This document shows, one piece after another, positions 1-12,720 of a DNA stretch of 64,000 nt (positions are counted from its first letter, which is position 1; the number at the start of each line of letters is the position of its first letter). This stretch comes from Annona cherimola (lineage: Eukaryota > Streptophyta > Magnoliopsida > Magnoliales > Annonaceae): the NCBI GenBank assembly GCA_030490835.1, contig CM059974.1:8129501-8193500 (forward strand), in the 5' to 3' direction. The translations under genes and the position numbers were made by a program. The notes under the pieces were generated by a model. The model was not told the origin of the DNA. It saw nothing but the letters and a program-made list of their open reading frames with translations, and did not search any database.

Positions 1-2970
1 CAAGGTAGCAAAGAATCCATGACCAATCTCCATCCATTGATTTGCTGTGCCGATATTCGGTCAACATGTATGACACTTACGAGCAAATCCAAACAAACAT
101 GAATTAGGCTATCATATATTGCGTGTGTGAGTGCGTGCATTTTTTATTTTTTTTTTGTTTTTGAAAGTAGACTATCATACACGACAAAAGATCAATTTAG
201 CCAGAATAAAAAACGTATATTTTTTTTAATTTTTATGTACATGTTAAATTAGGTGTATTTAATCTATAAATTAAATTTGATCATTTTTAGATGTTTTAAG
301 TATTGTTTATTTTTAAACACCACGACAGAAAATTATAATATGTTTAAAAATAAAAAATTACTTAAAATATCAGATATTCCGATATCAGATGGTGGACTTT
401 GAACACGGACCATCGAACTGTGTATAGATGACACTAGTTTTTTAATTTTATTACTCCTCTTATTATCACTTTTGGGTTGATCCCCCTTGATTGGCCTCAT
501 TGCATGCCTTGGACAGGTCGCAGCCCGAGGCACCGAAGTAAACTAGCACCAGTTGTTTGGCAAACCTCAGTTTGTCATTGGATGCATTTTTTGACTTATC
601 CCACCGCACACAGAAAAAGTTGCTCCTCTTCAATGGCAGGGAAGTACACTACACTAATTATTCTCAATGTAGCTCTGGAAATAATAGCAGCTAGACCATA
701 TGCTGGGATAGCAGCTTAATTATCGTGCATGAACCTATTTTTAATCATGGGGAATAATTAAATATAGCCGGCTGAATGGATGCTTATTTTTATTTAAAAA
801 ATATTTTCTCAGCATGTAAACCATTTATAATGTTTATCCACTTATTTATTACATTCCAACAAATTATATGTATGGAAAACTTTTATGTATTTAATATACT
901 GTAAATTTTTTAGTAATTATGTAGTTACTTTTAAATGATGCTAATTGCTTACAAATTAGTTTCAATAAAAGTATTTTTTGTAATACGATCAAATAAATAG
1001 TGTTAAACAAAATGAGTTAGATTCGAAAAAAATTATAATAGAAAATTCAGCAGCTGCATGGGTGGCTGTAGCAAAACAGTGCACTTTTATCATTGAATTT
1101 TCATTATGCCTTGGATTCTTGTAGCCTTTATATAAAACTGACCAAGAAGAGTAATTTATCTTATAACTTCGCCTTGCATAAATCACTGAATCAGAGTCTT
1201 AAGATATGTTTAATAAGTAATAAAACTTTTTAGATAACAAATTTTTTTGTATAAGTTTTTAAAATAATAGAAAATGATAAGATAAGATAGTAATAATAAT
1301 GATAAATAAATTAAATTAAATTAAATTAAATTAAAATATACCGGTTAGTTGTAGGAGTAATTATGTAAAAATTGTTGAAAGTATTGCAATTTGTATAACA
1401 ATATATGAAGAATAGTTAAAAAATAAAGTTTCTGTGAAAAGGAAAAGTAACAAATTTTAGATAAAATTTTTTGAAAAGTTAAGGCTGAAAGAAATACACG
1501 CGTGAAGACATACCATTGACCGGCATTGTGGACGTCTGGACGATTGTACCCATTGTCCCGTGGGAATCGATTTATGAAGTATCACATCTGTCTACTTAGA
1601 AGTAGTAAAGGAAGAACCAATAAACAATAACAAAAGCCAGAGCGACAGAACTTGTCTCCTACCCTTATGAAATGTAATTATTGCGATCGAGCCAAATGGG
1701 AGGACACCAAAAATGAGTGGTCCAAAATTCTAAACCGAGCCTTTCTTCCTTTCGTTCGCCCAATGTCATATTCCTCCGTGCCATTCTCGATGATCGCGTA
1801 ATTGAATGAGACGGGATAGGATTGGTATAAGAATGTTTGTATATGCTTCTCGAATCCCAGCAAATTTTTACCCTCTGTGCTCCACCGATTCTATTTACTA
1901 TTATTTATTTAGTTAGGTTACCAAAATTTACTAAATTAATTATGTTTATAGGTTATATTTACTTACAAATATATAAGTTATGAAAAATGTTTAGATTCTT
2001 CTTCATATCCATTAGAATGTAATAAAAAATTATACAATCATTTAATAATAATATTTTAGATAGTTTAGATATTACAAATGCGACTTCAAAATTAAAATTT
2101 AAAAAATAATATGTTAATCTAATATATTTATACATGGAGTCCATGTAAAAAAAATACTATATAAATAATAACATTTAAATAAAAATATAAATAATATTAA
2201 ATACAACAATCCAAAAAAATTTGTCATCTATCGTGAAGATAGAAAAATATATCAGATTATATAGAAAAAAGATTTCATTCCGCACATCTCTTTTTGCATA
2301 TTCATTTCTCCCGGATTCACAAAGGCTGCAGGCACACTCTCTTTTTTTAATCAAAAGAAAAGACACATTCCTTCGAATCCGTACAGGTTCATTCTTGTGT
2401 CCGCAACACGACAGGTTATAACATATGAATGCATACAAAACAAATTAATACCGTATATTTTTACTATAATATATATATATATATATAAATGCATACATAA
2501 CAAATTAGTATGGTATGTTCATGCTATGATTTATAAGTACACATCATAAAAGTTGTTATGATATATTCACACTATAACATATAAATCCATATATAACAAA
2601 TTCACGTGGTATATTCGTGTTATAACATATGAAGATATGCACAAATGTTGCACTCGTATTTGCTGGCCTGGGGACTGAACAAGCTTGACCCGAGAGGTCA
2701 GCACTTGGCATTGTGTTGATCTTCGTAATAGTCCATGTCATGCTACCCACCAAACACCAGATACGTTATCCTTTTGCCACCTGTGCAATGGATGAATGAA
2801 TACATTTTGCAAGCAAAACTCTTTGAAAATTCCTGTTGCTCTAATTTTGTTGTGGACCCACTTATATATCAATTATTCAATGTAATTAGGCGATAAACCA
2901 CTCAGTGCTGCTTTGATTCCAAGGCTTAAAAAATAGAAATCATCCAGTTGTCCTATTCCCACGGATCCGG
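1..2970. other. AT-rich intergenic region
   Basis: I see no gene here. All open frames are short and none resembles a known protein. The stretch holds an (AT)n run near 2470-2487 and several AT-rich blocks resembling the foldback elements found elsewhere in the window (for example around 241-300). The piece at about 1215-1485 reads as a degenerate reverse-orientation copy of the Tourist-like MITE family that is intact at 36369 and 45957. Confidence 0.6.
1215..1485 (-). mobile_element. Degenerate Tourist-like MITE copy
   Basis: The segment runs from an 'aaaactttt' motif through 'aaaatgataagataagatag' and 'ttgtaggagtaattatg' to 'acaaattttagat' and 'tttgaaaagtt'. These blocks occur in the same order in the intact element at 36369-36658. 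The ends have decayed, so boundaries are approximate and no target duplication is visible. Confidence 0.45.
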
Positions 2971-3680
2971 TTTTATTTTCCTCCCCGAGCTGTCACCAAG
3001 CAAGAATTCCTATTTTCGCCGCAATTTCGTGGACTCCACTTCTCCAATATTGCTTGCGTGACAAGCAAACGTGAAAGCCAGAGCACCAAACAGCGGCGCC
3101 AGCGCATACGTATATCCGTATATATTACCGTCGTCTCGCGTAGAAGATTGGACAGTGTACAGGCGGCTGGACGAAGCCCTGCGGGGGTGCTACAGGTCTC
3201 AGCCTCGGGCCATTTGCACCGTCGGATCCGAAGGATAGCCAGCTGGGACACACAGCCACAGCCTACGGGAGAATACTGGGCCGCGATTTTCGCATTCCAT
3301 GGGGGATGGGAAGAAATCTGCTAGGTGCTCCGCGGGATATTCTTAACACATGCACCTCCTCTAATGCCAACTGTCCAACGGTCAGAATGGGTCCACGCGG
3401 ATTAAATAGAAGCCATAGTCCGGGGGTGCAGTTGTGCAAAGCCTGCCCAAGCGTCCATACACGATCCTGTGATGTCTGTTGGGGACGTGGACAGTGGACT
3501 TGCTAGGCTTCTTGCATCATCCTCCTGCGACAGGAAGAGAACTTTTCTATTCCGCTCCGTAAATTCGATGGATCTCGCCGCTGGTCCACCACTTCGCCAT
3601 TGCCTTCACTTCACGTTCGGCTCAGAAAGTACCATAATCTCGGCAGTTTTCACATATTGGCATACTAACAATAAATGAAA
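2971..3680. other. Anonymous GC-balanced segment
   Basis: This stretch has clearly higher GC than its flanks and short open frames on both strands, the longest 92 codons on the minus strand. I do not recognise any product, and no frame continues across plausible splice sites. It could be a decayed gene fragment, a low-copy transposon interior or the control region of an unannotated transcript. Confidence 0.35.
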
Positions 3681-6170
3681 AGGATGGATAAAATGTTGAG
3701 AAAATTTAACGAGGCATGATCTTATTTGTTAATTTTTTTCTAGGAATGATCCCAGTAGCCTGTCCACCTTAAAAGACTAATTTAAAACATTTTTTTGCTT
3801 ATTTTCTTTATATAAATATTTATCTGAATTTATTTAACATACAAACTAATTTTTACTATTTTTCGGACATATGTATATATTTTTTAATCATAGATGTTTA
3901 AAATTTTCAAAAAATACACGTATTCAAAAAATGATAAAAATTAGTTTACATGTTAAACACACTTAGATAAACATGTATACGAAGAAAAAAATAAAAATAT
4001 ATTTTAAATGAATTTTTTAAGATGAACTAAGCGAGCCGTTTACTTAGTCCAAACTAATAAAATTACTTCTCTTTTTTCCGCCTTTTATTTCATAAACAAA
4101 TTAATTTGGATTTTTTTTAAATGAAATATTATCATTTTCGAAGAAACGTATATATTTTTTGAATTTTTTTGATAAACCGTAACATATTATACTGAAGGTC
4201 CAGAAAGGTCTAAAAATAGATGATTTATAATTTCTCTTGGAGAATTTCTCCTCATTCCTGAAATTTTGCCTTCATGTTCACTGCTAAAGTTGGCAGCTCG
4301 TGACTAACTTCATTATCTTGACGAAACACATGGAGAAATCTTGTGGATTGGGTTTTGCTTTTTAAGATTTTCAGCTCTTGAATCGGAACACCCATAGTGG
4401 ACAAAACAGGATGTGCAATGCACATATTTTTAGAGATGCATATATTTTTTTTTGGATTTTTAAGTATAAAGGTATTTTGTCTATTTTTAATGGTTAAAAT
4501 TACTAAGATAACTTTGTATTTAAACTTCTAAAACAGATATATGCAAATCTAAAGAAAGGTAAAACTTAATTTATATATGAAATATACCTGAATTAACGAG
4601 CTCAAGAAAATCATTACTTAACTTGAACTAACAAAATCATGCCTCGAATTTAATTACCGTGCAGAAAATAATCCGTTATCTTGAACTTTGAGACCAACGG
4701 CTCAGACGTTTCAACCGCGTAACTGATTCAGCAATGCGTATGTCCGAGAGGGAAGAGCGGCGGAGGGAGTTTATTGAAATATGTTTGGCGTTTGTTTGGC
4801 TTTTTTTTTTTTTTTTCCCTTCCTGATCCTTTTTGTTTGGCTTTTTTAGTGGCGGTAATGATTAGAAGGTTAATAAAGAAATAAGGGCCGTTTACTGGAC
4901 GGACGGTTTACAGCTGGCAGAATCTTAGAACTGGAATCAAGATCTATTATTTTGAGGAATTGGCATCTGCACCCCGACCTTTTTCTTCCGGTGCATTTTC
5001 TTTTGAAAATTTGATCAAATTCCTGCAATAAAAAGCGAAGGAAGTCGAGCAAAGCACTTTAGAATTTTTCAACATCTTTATTTATTTCTTGGGGGCCGAT
5101 TAAAGCATGTAATGAGAGGCATGGATTGGATAGCCTTTGTGTGATGGTCGGTCCGATTGAAAAGGGCCATGACGGCTGCTGTCGAGCTCGGCTGAAACGG
5201 CACCACGGTTAGTCTGGCTTGAGTTTTATTAAAAAAAGGTCCCACTTGAAAAGGGAAGATCAGGGTCGTTCATCTGATGGGCGGATGACAGATAAGGCCA
5301 GCATCGAAACTCGATTTTCAGCCGTGGCCTGTAGGTGGTCCACCTCTTATGAATCATTGGGCTAGTTGTTTATTTATAAATGGGGTGTTTAGAATATTGG
5401 ATGATGAGAGTTTGGTATTCGTCCAGGCTGTTTTAAGGGGACGTTGTTATTAAAGCAGGAGTGGGGCCGTCGTGATTTCTTCATCGGCATGCACTCCACC
5501 TTCTCATCTTGCCCGCCCATCATTATAAAAGAAACGGTTGGAAACGAGAAATAAATACTCAAGTCGGGATTTTGACGTGGGCAAATGACTCCAACATTGA
5601 TTACATCTGCCAAGAGAGATAATTGAAAATGGAACAAAATGAGGTAAATTTTACGTCATATTGATGTGGGCTTGTTCAAATCTAAACAAGCAAAATACGC
5701 ATTTAATCCAAATTAAGAAGAAACGATCAAATACACGCGTAAGGGGATTTAACACCTAGTATATTCTATTAAAAAAAATGTGACTATAGATGATATATTT
5801 TTTTAAAAAAAGTATAAAAGGCCGCTAATGGCCCACCCCTCAGGGCCAAGCCACTATTTTTGCACGGGGAGAGAGTGGAACTGCGGAACCCTGGAATGTT
5901 TCATTATAATGAAGATCATTATAAAGAAAATCAATAATACATGTGGGTGGTTCCCTCCATCATATGAATGGAGATTCAGTATAAGTGATGACATATTCAG
6001 CTAAACAATGTGCTATAAAATTTCCTTCTCCAAGGATATGAGAGGGAGAGAAAAAATGGAATATAGCAGCTCGCTACTTAATTTTTTCCACCCAATGTCC
6101 TGTCATTTAGGAAAAATAATATAAAAATGTATTTTTATAAAAATTCTCTTTATTCTATAATTCTATCTGA
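3681..6170. other. AT-rich intergenic region with foldback element
   Basis: No gene is seen. The region contains a foldback element at 3815-3980, a T run at 4801-4816, and moderately GC-rich anonymous stretches near 4680-5350. Short open frames here lack any recognisable domain. Confidence 0.5.
3815..3980. repeat. Foldback MITE, 'gtttaacatg' family
   Basis: The left arm contains 'tatctgaatttatttaacat' followed by 'caaactaatttttac'. The right arm, read on the other strand, contains 'tatctaagtgtgtttaacat' followed by 'taaactaatttttatc'. The arms are a near-palindrome around an AT-rich centre. The same core recurs at about 7340-7500, 39080-39240, 40160-40210, 42950-43080 and 56790-56960. Confidence 0.6.
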
Positions 6171-6179
6171 ACTAAAAGT

Positions 6180-7180
6180 GTCAACTAATCGGGTTGGACA
6201 GATTAGAACATAATCCTAAACTTAACCTATTTAAAAATCTCAATTATAATCAGTTTATTAATCTATTTAAAAATTTCTCAACTTAACCTATTTAATAAAT
6301 GAGTTGGTAAGTTATTAACAAGTTAAGCGAGACTATACAACAAGTAAGCGCATAAATAGAGTCGGTTTCAACCTGAACCCGACTACCCCAACTTAATTTA
6401 TTATAAGGTTAAGTTAGTTATTTTGAAAAAAATAGATTATATAACCTAATTTGAATCGATTCGATTTCAAAAGTGAGTTAGTTTATGTTAAATGATTGTC
6501 AATCCAACCTAACCCGGTTTCATATGTTAGTATACAATATAAAAAATCTTACTTTAGCACATAATGCATAGGCATTGACTAGAAATTATTGATTTGAAAT
6601 AAGATTAGTTAGCAATTGTATCATTATATAAGTCATAAATTGGAAAGTATTACTAGAAAAATAATTAATTTTTATTCTTTCATATAAATTTATATTTTAT
6701 AATAGATTTAATTAAGAATTTTTTTAAAAAATATTATACATTTATTAACCCAATTTTAACTTGAACGGAACTGATTTATATAAGGTAGAAATAGGATTAA
6801 GTTATGGTGTAAAAAATAAGATTGAAAATAGAGTTGGATTGAGATTTTATGGATAAAGAGGGAAGTAGTTTATTAGTTGCATAGAAAAGACAAAGGAGAT
6901 GGAGAGAAGAAATCAAAATGGAAAATCAATTTAAGATTTAAGATAACATTTACATATCATTTCTTATTGATTTGTAAATGGGTTGACAAATTGGAGGAGT
7001 TGGACGAGTTAAATAAATTACTAAACGAGTTGAAATCTTAATCTTTATCCGTTTATTCATTTAAATAGTTGAACGAGTTGCCGAATTATAAATATTTATT
7101 CAAAAAATCTTACCTAAACTCATTTACAAATAGGGTGAATGAATTGATGAAGTGACTATGACCATTAACACCTTATAATC
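6180..7180. mobile_element. Dispersed repeat, copy A (hAT-MITE-like)
   Basis: This AT-rich block is full of 'gagttg', 'aacctattta' and 'cccatttaaaa'-type motifs and ends with 'actatgaccattaacacc'. A related block lies at about 51990-52585 and ends with 'accatgaccattaatacc'. Its start ('agtgtcaactaatcgggttg') weakly matches the reverse complement of its end, as expected for degenerate terminal inverted repeats. I could not define a target duplication. There is no coding capacity. Assignment to hAT is an inference from the style of the ends. Confidence 0.4.
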
Positions 7181-7258
7181 CGTATACTCTCTTAGCTTCT
7201 TAACCCTCAATATAAGATGTTATATCATCTTTTATGGTAAGTTGCAGCATGATGAGTT

Positions 7259-7563
7259 CATGCATTCGGGTGCACTGAAAATATTTTTGCACTCAGGTGA
7301 AAATAGTCATTTTTATTTTCTTTGAAATTTTTTCACACAATTGTTGATTTAAGTGTATTTAACATATGTATCAATTTTTACCATTTTTGAATTTAAACTG
7401 ATTTTAAAAAATAAAAAATATCTAAAAATTTCCACGAATGGTAAAAATTGATGCATATGCCAAATATACTTAGATTAATAATAGCTTAAAAATTTTCAAA
7501 AAAATGAAAAAATAAGTTAAATATACCCGAGTGTGGTGAAGCTAAATGCAACCGGATGCATGA
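7259..7563. mobile_element. TIR element with 'catgcattcgggtgcac' ends
   Basis: The left end reads 'catgcattcgggtgcac'. The right end, on the opposite strand, reads 'catgcatccggttgcat', giving terminal inverted repeats of about 17 bp. The interior carries the inverted AT-rich core ('aatttttaccatttttgaa' and its mirror). A second copy with the same left end lies at 21156-21652. There is no coding capacity. Superfamily is not determined. Confidence 0.55.
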
Positions 7564-8370
7564 AATCAAGTCCTAAATTACAAGATAATTTTGTTGATTG
7601 AGCCTGCCCATAGCGACCAAAGAATTTATAGATACTTAGCTATTTTTATTGGAACTACTTACTTGGGTGATCCGATATTGATTATTATTATTCATAATTT
7701 GGCTGTTGATGATGAGATCATAGGAAAATAGAATTTAAGGACATTTGATCATCTATGGAGAAAGGCAGGCATTAGACAAACAGACTTTTTGGCGTACTTG
7801 AGGAAAGAGACGAGATATTGTAAATTTGGTGGATCACCAACCATGTTGTCAGCTCTTGAACTGGATGTCGTCGACTCCTTAGGATTAATGAAACATTAAC
7901 TGCACGTTCATTTGATTTTTGTGTCGAAATTTCTCTTTTATCATATTAATCTTATTGTCCACACGAAACATTTACAGGTTGTTCAAGCTAGTAATAGTTC
8001 ATTGTCCTTTTATCTTTATAACTGACGCTTTATTATCATACAGGTAATCTTTGTGGCAAAGCTCGGCTTAATTAAGAGTCTAGCCTTTGGGTTTTGAAAG
8101 CTTCTATTATTAATTAATGGTTGGGCTTTGGTTGGAGGCCACCCACCCATGACCCAGCTCCCAAAGCTACCAAAAGGCAAAAACACCCTTCTTGCTCTTT
8201 AATGCGTTCGGTTTCCGCCCAATCCTCTTTATTTCATCAATTGGGCCTAATACTAAGGACCGCATTCTGTTTCACATTTTTGGACCGTCTAACCGTCTAT
8301 GCATTTTTAGCACAAGCCGAGAGGTGGCTATTTCTAATTTTGCTACCTATGTTCTGTACTTCAAGAACAC

Positions 8371-8456
8371 CATGCAATGCCACGTCCAACCATACGTGGC
8401 AACGAAGAGACACGTGCCGACTCCGGAAAAGGCCAACCATCAGCGGACCGCATGCA
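8371..8456 (+). promoter_or_regulatory. ABRE/DRE/RY cluster upstream of the LEA gene
   Basis: Within about 200 bp of the start codon there are three ACGT-core elements (GCCACGTCC at 8379, TACGTGGC at 8393, CACGTG at 8411). A DRE/CRT core GCCGAC overlaps the last one at 8416, and RY motifs CATGCA lie at 8371 and 8451. In plants ABRE plus DRE plus RY is the classic arrangement for ABA-, dehydration- and seed-maturation-controlled genes (ABI5/bZIP, DREB, ABI3/B3), which fits the LEA domain of the gene downstream. Function here is inferred from motif content only. Confidence 0.6.
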
Positions 8457-8577
8457 GAATCGGTTCAAAAGCTTTACCGAAATCAGAAGAACGTATGAGC
8501 CGAGCAGGGACCACTGCCACCGCCGCCAACTATCCCGCGAACCGCACAAAGAAGGTGGCAAGAGAGAAGAATAGAAG

Positions 8578-10624
8578 ATGATGAACGTTTTAGCTCTGGG
8601 ACTTCTGGTATCGACTTTTGCGGCCGCAGGCATTTGGTCCCCAAACCCACACCAGGGTCACGAGAAGCACCCAAATAACGTGGTCCTCAAAGAAGGCCAC
8701 CGCGTCATCGTGGTGGAGTACGAGAGGGAAGGCTTGCAGAAACCCACAGCCGATTCTTCCGCAGGAGCGGCTTCTCGGATGACTAAGAATCTTGAAAGTC
8801 CTCATGGGCTCTTTGAAGAAGCCAAGGAGAAGTTCAAAGAAGCGGCTGCCGATCTCCCCAACCTCGGCCAAGGCTTCTCCGGCCCCGTCGGCGGCGGCTC
8901 TAAGGAGAAGATATGCGATGCCTTCGGCAGGTGCAAAGAGAAATTTTCAGTCGTTTACAGCACAGCAAAAGAGCTGCTGTCTGATGGAGTATCGAGAGCC
9001 GAAGGAGTGGGAAAAGAAGCTGTTGAAAACGTAAGGCATGGCGGGGAGGCGGTGGCTGAAAAGGCCAAGGAAGGAAGGAGAAGCGCAGCACATGGGGAAG
9101 AGGCTGTCGTGGAGAAGACAAAGGAAACGGCAGAAAATTTTGCTCGCGGTGGCCAGGATGTTGTAGAGAAGGCGAAGGAAACGGCAGGAAACGTAATTCG
9201 TGGCGGAGAGAAGGCGATTGACAAGGCCAAAGAAGCTGCTGAAAATGTGATTCATGGGGGAGAGAGGGTTGCGGAGAATGTGGCTGAAAAAGCAAAACAT
9301 GGGGGAGAAAAGGTTGCTGAGACGTTGAAGAGTTTCAGGGAAGAAGCAGAACATGTTAAAGAGAAAGCTTTCGAGGAAGCAAAGGGCAAAGCTAAGCAAC
9401 TGCAAGAAACCGCAGAAAAAGCTTTGGAGAAGTCGAAGCATGATTTTGAGGAACCGAACGTGACAAGAGTCGGGCTTGCCAGGGACAGAGAGAGACGAAA
9501 GGTGATGGATGCAGCTGCAGCATACAGAGCAGTCATGTCTGCAATATTCTCCCCAGAAACGTCGAGGCTACTGATGTGGGTAGTTCACCTCCTTTCTTTT
9601 TCGATTACGTATGGGGTGTGTGTCTGGATAACGTTCGTATCCAGCTACATGCTGGGAAGGGTGCTGCCTAGGCAGCAATTTGCAGTGGTGCAGAGCAAGA
9701 TCTACCCTGTTTATTTCATGGTGGTGGCATGTGGCATTGGATTCTCTGTTCTTTCTTTCTTCTTTAGTCAAGAACATGGGCGCCACCGTGGAGATGGTCT
9801 GGCCGAGACTTTGCTCTGCTATAATTTGCTGGCGTCACTTGGGCTTGTGCTGGTTAATATGCTCTACTTGGAGCCTCGAGCAACAAAGGTGTGCATTCTT
9901 CCTTTCCTTACCCTTCCTTCCATATCTATTATGTATCTGTTTATTTCGCTGGTGTGTTCCTCATTTCAGAGCCTCTTTCATCCTTCGTATTTGAAGCGAT
10001 GACCCTTTAGCTATAAAATATGAAATTTGAGTGGAATACATGAAGTTATCGGAAACGCTATCGTGCTTGGCTCTTTTTGAGGGTTTTCATTATATAAAAT
10101 TTGTCAGTACTTGTCCAAGAGGTGAAACAGGAACAGAGGACTCTGATGGCCGAGCGGCTTGAAGTAGTGTTTGCATCCAGATGTTCTTTGGAATCATGGT
10201 GGGTGATGCACACACAGACACACCCATCCCATAAGCCCTTTATCTCTGTTTCTCGGCGTCATTTTAATCCTTTTGGCAGGTGATGTATGAACGGCTGAAA
10301 CTGGAGAAGGAAGAAGGAAAAGGCAGAGACATTGATGACACGGTGGCCGCCGCCGATCCCGGTGAAACAACTACAACAGCAAGGAAGATCAATACTGGGT
10401 TTGCGGCGGGAAATGGAGGTGTGAACGCCACCACTTTCAGCGCCACCGCCACGGCGGCAGCGGGAAGCACTACCCAACGGGAAGCTGTGAAGCGCCGAGC
10501 AGTGGAACTGAGCAAGCGGTTGACGAAGCTCAACACCAACTCTTCCTTCCTCAATGTCATGACTCTAATGAGCCTCACTTGGCACCTTGTCTACCTTGCT
10601 AAAATCTTCCATACAGCCTGTTGA
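8578..10624 (+). CDS. LEA-domain protein with C-terminal TMEM205-like (DUF4149) membrane domain
   Basis: Two exons (8578-9888; 10280-10624), 551 aa, joined in phase 0 by a GT-AG intron; the join restores a continuous hydrophilic stretch right after the last membrane segment of exon 1. Residues 1-18 look like a signal peptide or membrane anchor. Residues ~140-290 are repetitive, charged and alanine-rich, with recurring 'AEKAKE', 'VEKAKETA' and 'GGEK/RV' units, an amphipathic helical pattern typical of group 3 LEA proteins. Residues ~333-437 form a TMEM205-like domain with several transmembrane segments, and a final hydrophobic segment lies at the very C-terminus. From memory this matches the Arabidopsis At1g72100 type. 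LEA repeats protect membranes or proteins on drying; anchoring them to a membrane suggests organelle or endomembrane protection (inference). The upstream ABRE/DRE/RY motifs support stress and seed control. The first of two adjacent ATGs was chosen. Confidence 0.88.
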
Positions 10625-10904
10625 GGTTCTAAATGGTTGTTAATTGCATGATGTGAATACCGTATCTGACCCACTTCTGTTCGTCATTAGCTAGTTGTCA
10701 TGGCGATAACTGCTTCTGACCCACTTCTGTTTGTAATGTAATTAGCTAGTCGTCATGGAGAAAGTAGGTAGTTTTGGGGGGCCACAGCTATTTGATGTTT
10801 GACAGTTGGAAGACACTAATTCACCAAGTGCAGTGGTTTTTGGTTGCTGCACAAGCTGATCTTGTCTGACTCGTATTTCACACCACCGAGACTCGATACC
10901 TACG

Positions 10905-11165
10905 ACAACTTTTCAAATAAAATTTTCAATCTAAAAGTTTCGGCTCTTCACAATTATTTTTATTTTAAAATTATTTTTCATATTTTTCTATGTAATTAAT
11001 TTATTTTTCAATCATTTCTATATAATTATCTTTACAACTAACTTATTTATTGTAAATTTATTTAACTCTTCATTGGTACTTTTATCATATCACATCATTT
11101 TCTTTAAATTCAAAAATTTTTATATTAAAAATTTTATTACTTCTCAAATACACCTCTAATGGAAG
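10905..11165 (+). mobile_element. Degenerate Tourist-like MITE copy
   Basis: It shares ordered blocks with the intact copy at 45957-46248: 'aaattttcaatc', 'ttttttcaatcatttct', 'tttaactcttcatt' and 'atcacatcattttct'. The termini are degraded and no TSD can be assigned. Confidence 0.5.
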
Positions 11166-11724
11166 TCAAAGGTACAATAAAATCCTAGGTTTTAATAAAA
11201 TTAAAATTAATGGTAAATTTGACATATACTTATAAATTTTACTTTTACTTTTACTTTTATTTATACTTATGAGTTTTTAAAATTTTATATATATCCAGGT
11301 GTTTTGCCTAAAATTTTGGCAAAAAAATTTGCTTAATAAGTATACTGATAAGAAATAAAATAAGAAATATGTCAAAATTAAAATTAAAATTTTCTGAGGG
11401 GCTTGAAATTAAAAAGTTACTCAAAATTAAAATTAAATTTTTTTGAGGGCTTGAAATTAAAATTTTATATTCAAATAATATGTAATTTTATAGTTCTAAG
11501 AATGTTAAAATTCATTTGAACATAAATTTTTAGTAATAAAATTTGAACATAAATTTTTAGTAATAAAATCATAATTAAAGATGTGCATTTTCGTCATTTT
11601 ATATGATTGTTACCGGTTCATTTAATAGATTATTAATGGCTTGGGTATCCTAACATCCCATATTGGTTAGAGTGAAAGAGTGAGCTTAGGCTATAAATTA
11701 GGGTTCTGGTTAAATGGTTGAGAT

Positions 11725-12066
11725 ACTTTTTAGGGTAAGCTTAGAAAAACAAAACCATACGGGTGCAAAGACCAAAGCAGACAATATCTGCGACTGCTTG
11801 TCAGGGCGTGACAAGCTCAAAGGGGGTGGATTTAACATCGGTTAGGATGAAGTAAAAAAGCAAAGGCAAACACCTTTTGGGTGAGCTTAGAATGATAAAA
11901 CTATGTCGGGGCAAGTTCCAAAGTGACAATATATGTGATTGTTGGCTAGGGTGGTTAGGATGAAGTAAAAAAGCAAAGGCAAACACCTTTTGGGTGAGCT
12001 TAGAATGATAAAACTGTATCGGGGCAAGTTCCAAAGTGACAATATCTGTGATTGTTGGCTAGGGTG
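11725..12066 (+). repeat. Tandem duplication, 113-bp unit
   Basis: Two nearly identical units begin with 'ggttaggatgaag' at 11840 and 11953. Each contains 'ggtgagcttagaatgataaa' and ends near 'gattgttggctaggg'. A third, diverged unit precedes them at about 11725-11815 ('gggtaagcttag' to 'tgtcagggcg'). No coding function is apparent. Confidence 0.75.
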
Positions 12067-12720
12067 TGATATGTATAAGTAGAATTTTAAGTAAAATATG
12101 TGAATATATGTGAAAAGAAGGGTTAAAATTCATAGGCATACTTGAAATTTGCGATAAATTTAAGGTGAATGTGGAGAATGGATGAGCCTGCCTACGCTTA
12201 TTTTTAGTTAGACCCCGGGCCCGCCGTGGAACCCGCCGTGGAACCCTTTTACTAACGACCACCAGTCTGCAAAAAGTGTGCCATTGTCAAATCTCGTTCC
12301 CGCCAACCTATGTTCGGTTTGTTTTTCAACTAAGATGCGAATCTCGGGTAATTCTCAGCCGTTGGATTGTTTCTTTCTGGGATTCTGGTTTGATTATAAT
12401 ATTGGCGAAGGAGAAATCTATTCGATTGTGGGGTTGTTTTGCACGTGTAGAGCTCCGAAATCAAGGGAGTAGAGGACGCGAGGGGAACAGATTGCACATG
12501 CACGACAAAATCTGCATGAATTCCAATGCTCTTCGAAACGGGTAGGACGAAAATCCCATTAAAAAATGGCAAGCATCCATAGACTATCATTTTCCATCCC
12601 ATCCTACGAACTTTCGGTTGCACGGAAATGTTCAGCTCTGCTCCGAGACTCGATACTGGAAAGCAGGACCGCAAGAGAGTTTTGGTTCGCAGGATTTTGG
12701 GGTTTGATGTGGAGGTGGTG

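Larger units (their letters stand above)
10625..12720. other. Intergenic region between LEA and MLO genes
   Basis: No gene is recognised. It includes a degenerate Tourist-like MITE (~10905-11165), a truncated relative of the foldback element at 52668 (~11205-11470), and a tandemly duplicated 113-bp unit (11840-12066). The last ~450 bp before the MLO start probably hold the MLO promoter and 5' UTR. Confidence 0.5.

Noticed and set aside
8947..9441. Long minus-strand frames under the LEA gene
   Set aside because: These mirror the low-complexity Lys/Glu/Ala-rich coding strand and have no independent features; they are shadows of the real gene.
11640..11720. 'catcccatattggttag' as a U-snRNA upstream element or LTR/TRIM mark
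   Set aside because: The match to RTCCCACATCG is poor, no TATA box at the required spacing and no snRNA or LTR pair was seen.
12628..12720. Upstream in-frame ATG of the MLO gene as the start
   Set aside because: It would add 31 residues rich in Arg/Lys with no counterpart in MLO proteins. The ATG at 12721 directly precedes the conserved N-terminal motif.
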